A DNA stretch of 64,000 bases from Rhodococcus sp. ARC_M5 (lineage in GTDB: Bacteria; Actinomycetota; Actinomycetes; Mycobacteriales; Mycobacteriaceae): the NCBI RefSeq assembly GCF_022810405.1, contig NZ_JALGQE010000001.1, forward strand, positions 496,001 through 560,000, read 5' to 3'. Of this stretch, positions 62,027-64,000 are shown in pieces (position 1 is the first letter of the stretch; each line of letters opens with the position of its first letter). Under the pieces are notes generated by a model. The model saw nothing but the letters and a program-made list of their open reading frames with translations, had not been told where the DNA came from and made no database searches. The position numbers and the translations under genes are program-made.

Positions 62027-62740
62027 ATGGTCAATCAGCGCAGTTCTGCGAAGCAAAACGTCACGACGGTACGGCCGGCGACGCGCGAGGAGTATCTGTC
62101 GACCTGGTCGACACTGCACAACGGCATCGATCCGTCCTCGTCCGCGTTGGTCTCGGGCTGGCTTCGCATCGTGTACGCGCTGAGCGCTCCCCTGGTTCGT
62201 GCGTCCGTGTCCGCCCATGCCGTCACCCTCACAGCCGTTGTCGTGGCCGGGGCGGCAGTGGCTCTGTCCAGACCGGGGACCTCGGCACCACTGATCGCAG
62301 CCGTGCTGATCGTGGTCTCCGGCCTGCTCGACGGTATCGACGGCGGAGTCGCGATGATCGGCCGCTCCCAGTCCCAGTGGGGCTACCTACTCGACACCGT
62401 CGCCGATCGCTGCAGCGACCTGCTCCTCGTGGCGAGCGGCCTTGCTTTGGGAGCGCCGATGCCACTGGTGGTGGCGGTCGGCGTGACGACGTTGCTGCAC
62501 GAGATGGCCCGGGCTCGAGCGGTGGGTTCCGGAATCGAGGACGTCGGCTTTCTGACGGTGTGGGAGCGTCCTTCGCGGGTGATCGCGGCTGCGGTCACGG
62601 CAACGGTTGCCGGAGCCGCACCGGCGGCTGCCGGAACGTCGGCAACGATCGGTGTTTCCGTCACGTGTGCGCTCGCGGTGGTCGGGTTCACCCAGTTGAT
62701 GTTCGGCTTGCGTCGGCGGGCCGATCGAATTCCGCGGTGA
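62027..62740 (+). CDS. CDP-alcohol phosphatidyltransferase-family protein
   Basis: A 237-residue membrane protein with about six hydrophobic segments. The family motif is present as LLDGIDGGVAMIGRSQSQWG followed by YLLDTVADRCSD: the four Asp residues and the Gly are kept, but the usual Arg after Ala is Met. Members join an alcohol to a CDP-activated lipid (PI, PG, cardiolipin) or act on sugar-alcohol donors. I chose the ATG after AAGGG. Its 3' end overlaps the converging YihY gene by 53 bp. The acceptor alcohol is unknown. Confidence 0.72.
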   Translation: MVNQRSSAKQNVTTVRPATREEYLSTWSTLHNGIDPSSSALVSGWLRIVYALSAPLVRASVSAHAVTLTAVVVAGAAVALSRPGTSAPLIAAVLIVVSGLLDGIDGGVAMIGRSQSQWGYLLDTVADRCSDLLLVASGLALGAPMPLVVAVGVTTLLHEMARARAVGSGIEDVGFLTVWERPSRVIAAAVTATVAGAAPAAAGTSATIGVSVTCALAVVGFTQLMFGLRRRADRIPR

Positions 62741-63524
62741 TCAGCCAGCCGGCAAGCGCCAGGACGTGGAACACGAACATCCACAACATGATTGCTACTC
62801 CGCCGCCGATCGCGGTGAGGCCGCCGAACGGTGCACCCAGATCCACCGGAATCGCCAGGAACAAGATGAATCCGTGGACGAACCCGGTGACGATGGACGA
62901 GGTGACGAGCGATCCGACGATGAGCGCCCGCCAGCCCACCGCTCGTGGCGCTATCACTCGGTAGGTCCACGCCAGAGGGACCGACAGAATGAGCCACAGG
63001 CAATTGAAGCCGAGGAACACGCGTAGCGCCATGTCTCCGATTCCACCGCCCCCGGTCGATGCATCGAGCAATCGAGCCACGCCGAGTACGCCCGCGAGCA
63101 GTACCGGTGCGGCGGCGAAGAACGGCACCATTGCCAGCCGACCGCGCCAGCCGGTGAACGATTCTCGAATCGGTGCGAACCGTACGATCGCCCTGCGCAG
63201 GCCCTCCCCGTAGAACGTCGCAGGGAAGACGGCGATCAGGACCCCGAGCGGGCCGAGCTCGATTCCTGCCGTGGCCAATCCATCCACCGCCGCGCGAGCC
63301 CCCAGAGCGTCCGGCAGCAACCCCGACATCGCGTCGAACCCTCCGCGGACCCACTCCTCCGACACCAGTAGTGCACAGGCGCGGATGGTGAGGAGCAGCA
63401 GCGGAATTACCGCTATGACGGCATAGAACGTCAGGCCACCCGCTATCAGGGTGGTGTCCTCACGAGCAAACCCGGCTTTGATGGCGGCGAGAGCGTCGGC
63501 CACCCGGGTTCGAATCGTTGTCAT
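62688..63524 (-). CDS. YihY/BrkB-family membrane protein
   Basis: A 278-residue protein with about six membrane segments. The family opening LIAGGLTFYAVIAVIPLLLL and the later WTYRVIAPRAVGWRALIVGS are recognisable. YihY proteins (formerly called RNase BN) are integral membrane proteins of uncertain role, proposed as transporters. The start is an ATG giving MTTIRTRVADALAAIKAG. Its 3' end overlaps the phosphatidyltransferase gene on the other strand, and it is followed upstream by an Ohr-type gene. Confidence 0.82.
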   Translation of the reverse strand: MTTIRTRVADALAAIKAGFAREDTTLIAGGLTFYAVIAVIPLLLLTIRACALLVSEEWVRGGFDAMSGLLPDALGARAAVDGLATAGIELGPLGVLIAVFPATFYGEGLRRAIVRFAPIRESFTGWRGRLAMVPFFAAAPVLLAGVLGVARLLDASTGGGGIGDMALRVFLGFNCLWLILSVPLAWTYRVIAPRAVGWRALIVGSLVTSSIVTGFVHGFILFLAIPVDLGAPFGGLTAIGGGVAIMLWMFVFHVLALAGWLITAEFDRPADASRTSTG

Positions 63525-63557
63525 GCCGGAAATGTGCCACAGGATCCCGACGCGGCG

Positions 63558-63950
63558 TCAGGCAAGGGTGACGTCGACCCCGTCGATGGCCTTGAGGAAC
63601 GGGCAGATCGATGTCGCCTGAGCCAGTACCGCTTCGGGGTCGTCCGTACCGGGCAGGGAGACCGAGAGCGCGAACGTCGCGTCGTATCCGGATGCCTCGG
63701 AGTCGGTGAGAACGACAGTCCCCTTGACCGCCAGTTCGTCGACGCTGCCGCCGACCGTTCCGAGCGCGATACGAAGGGATTCGACGAGGCAGCTCGACAG
63801 TGCGGCTGCCATCAGCTGTTCGGGGTTGGTGCTCCCTCCGGGCCCACCCAGCTGTTCGGGCTCACGCACGCCCAGTGACAGGACGCCGTCGTCGGAGGTG
63901 ACGCCGGTCGCGGTGGCGGAGACGGTCGCGGTGTAGAGCTCGGTGTTCAT
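63558..63950 (-). CDS. Ohr/OsmC-family peroxide resistance protein
   Basis: A 130-residue protein. The two reactive cysteines are in AAALSSCLVESLRIALG and ATSICPFLKAI, the Ohr/OsmC spacing. The N-terminal NTELYTATVSATATG leads into the typical GGSTNPEQLMAAALSSC loop. It reduces organic hydroperoxides with lipoyl or thiol help. The ATG at 63950 is used; the longer frame has no ribosome site. It lies near a 12-bp inverted repeat at the window end. Confidence 0.86.
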   Translation of the reverse strand: MNTELYTATVSATATGVTSDDGVLSLGVREPEQLGGPGGSTNPEQLMAAALSSCLVESLRIALGTVGGSVDELAVKGTVVLTDSEASGYDATFALSVSLPGTDDPEAVLAQATSICPFLKAIDGVDVTLA

Positions 63951-63961
63951 GCCTGTCGAAT

Positions 63962-64000
63962 GTCCAGTGATCGGTCGATCGAAACCGTCGATCACTGGAC
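63962..64000. repeat. 12-bp inverted repeat upstream of the Ohr/OsmC gene
   Basis: GTCCAGTGATCG (63962-63973) and CGATCACTGGAC (63989-64000) are perfect inverse copies with a 15-base spacer. The window ends exactly at the right arm, so the element may be longer. It lies 12 bp upstream of the Ohr/OsmC start. It may be an operator or the terminator of an unseen gene that converges from the right. Confidence 0.5.

Noticed and set aside
1..64000. CRISPR arrays, tRNA or rRNA genes, insertion sequences, prophage genes, attachment sites
   Set aside because: No regularly spaced repeats, cloverleaf-like genes, transposase or integrase motifs were seen on either strand.

Overview
The window is high-GC actinobacterial chromosome, most likely Rhodococcus or a close mycolic-acid-bearing relative. 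The evidence is the G/C-rich third-position coding, the many GTG starts and ATGA/GTGA gene overlaps, a mycofactocin locus next to NDMA-dependent methanol dehydrogenase, and mycobacterial-type Dps, PtpB-like phosphatase and Bax-inhibitor-1 proteins. I see no tRNA, rRNA, CRISPR array, insertion sequence, phage gene or plasmid origin. The species call is inference.

Region 1 (1-9.6 kb) is the edge of a mycofactocin island. mftA and mftB run leftward towards an mftC that lies off the window. mftR and the oligosaccharide methyltransferase mftM run rightward. An iron-type alcohol (propanediol-like) dehydrogenase is translationally coupled to a sensor kinase and a NarL-type regulator (MnoSR/MadSR type). 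A VWA protein and a MoxR-type AAA ATPase (MadC/MadB type) sit between it and the methanol dehydrogenase gene. The same 16-bp palindrome lies upstream of both dehydrogenases, which points to one shared regulon.

Region 2 (9.6-26.9 kb) is mostly housekeeping and metabolism: an MFS exporter, a glutamate-racemase-like protein, cystathionine gamma-synthase and beta-synthase, a glutaryl-CoA-type acyl-CoA dehydrogenase, an SGNH hydrolase, a thiolase, a Bax-inhibitor-1 protein, an rRNA-methyltransferase-like protein, a peroxiredoxin, a tyrosine phosphatase, an Lrp/amino-acid-oxidase pair, and a TetR/DHA2-efflux pair with a clear operator.

Region 3 (26.9-46.2 kb) is amino-acid catabolism. It holds a branched-chain 2-oxoacid dehydrogenase operon (E1 alpha, E1 beta, E2, plus an additional fused E1) with a divergent Lrp regulator and a leucine/valine dehydrogenase. 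Then come succinate/glutarate-semialdehyde dehydrogenase, an aminotransferase, a PucR regulator, an amino-acid 2-monooxygenase, an omega-amidase, an XRE-cupin regulator, a ureohydrolase and a CAT-type amino-acid permease fused by overlap to a universal stress protein. Together these can form a complete arginine-oxygenase route (arginine to 4-guanidinobutyramide, 4-guanidinobutyrate, GABA, succinate) and/or a lysine delta-aminovalerate route.

Region 4 (46.4-54.1 kb) holds regulators and stress genes: PucR-type regulators, a small conserved protein coupled to TerC, Dps, CsbD, an EAL protein and a secreted lipase.

Region 5 (54.1-64.0 kb) is an accessory-looking, tightly overlapping block of five glycosyltransferase genes plus a WcbI-like protein. 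It is followed by a small membrane protein, a CDP-alcohol phosphatidyltransferase-like protein, a YihY/BrkB protein and an Ohr/OsmC peroxidase. I cannot assign the glycan, and this block is the best candidate for an undescribed pathway. Family names come from recognising motifs and remembered homologues; no database search was run.
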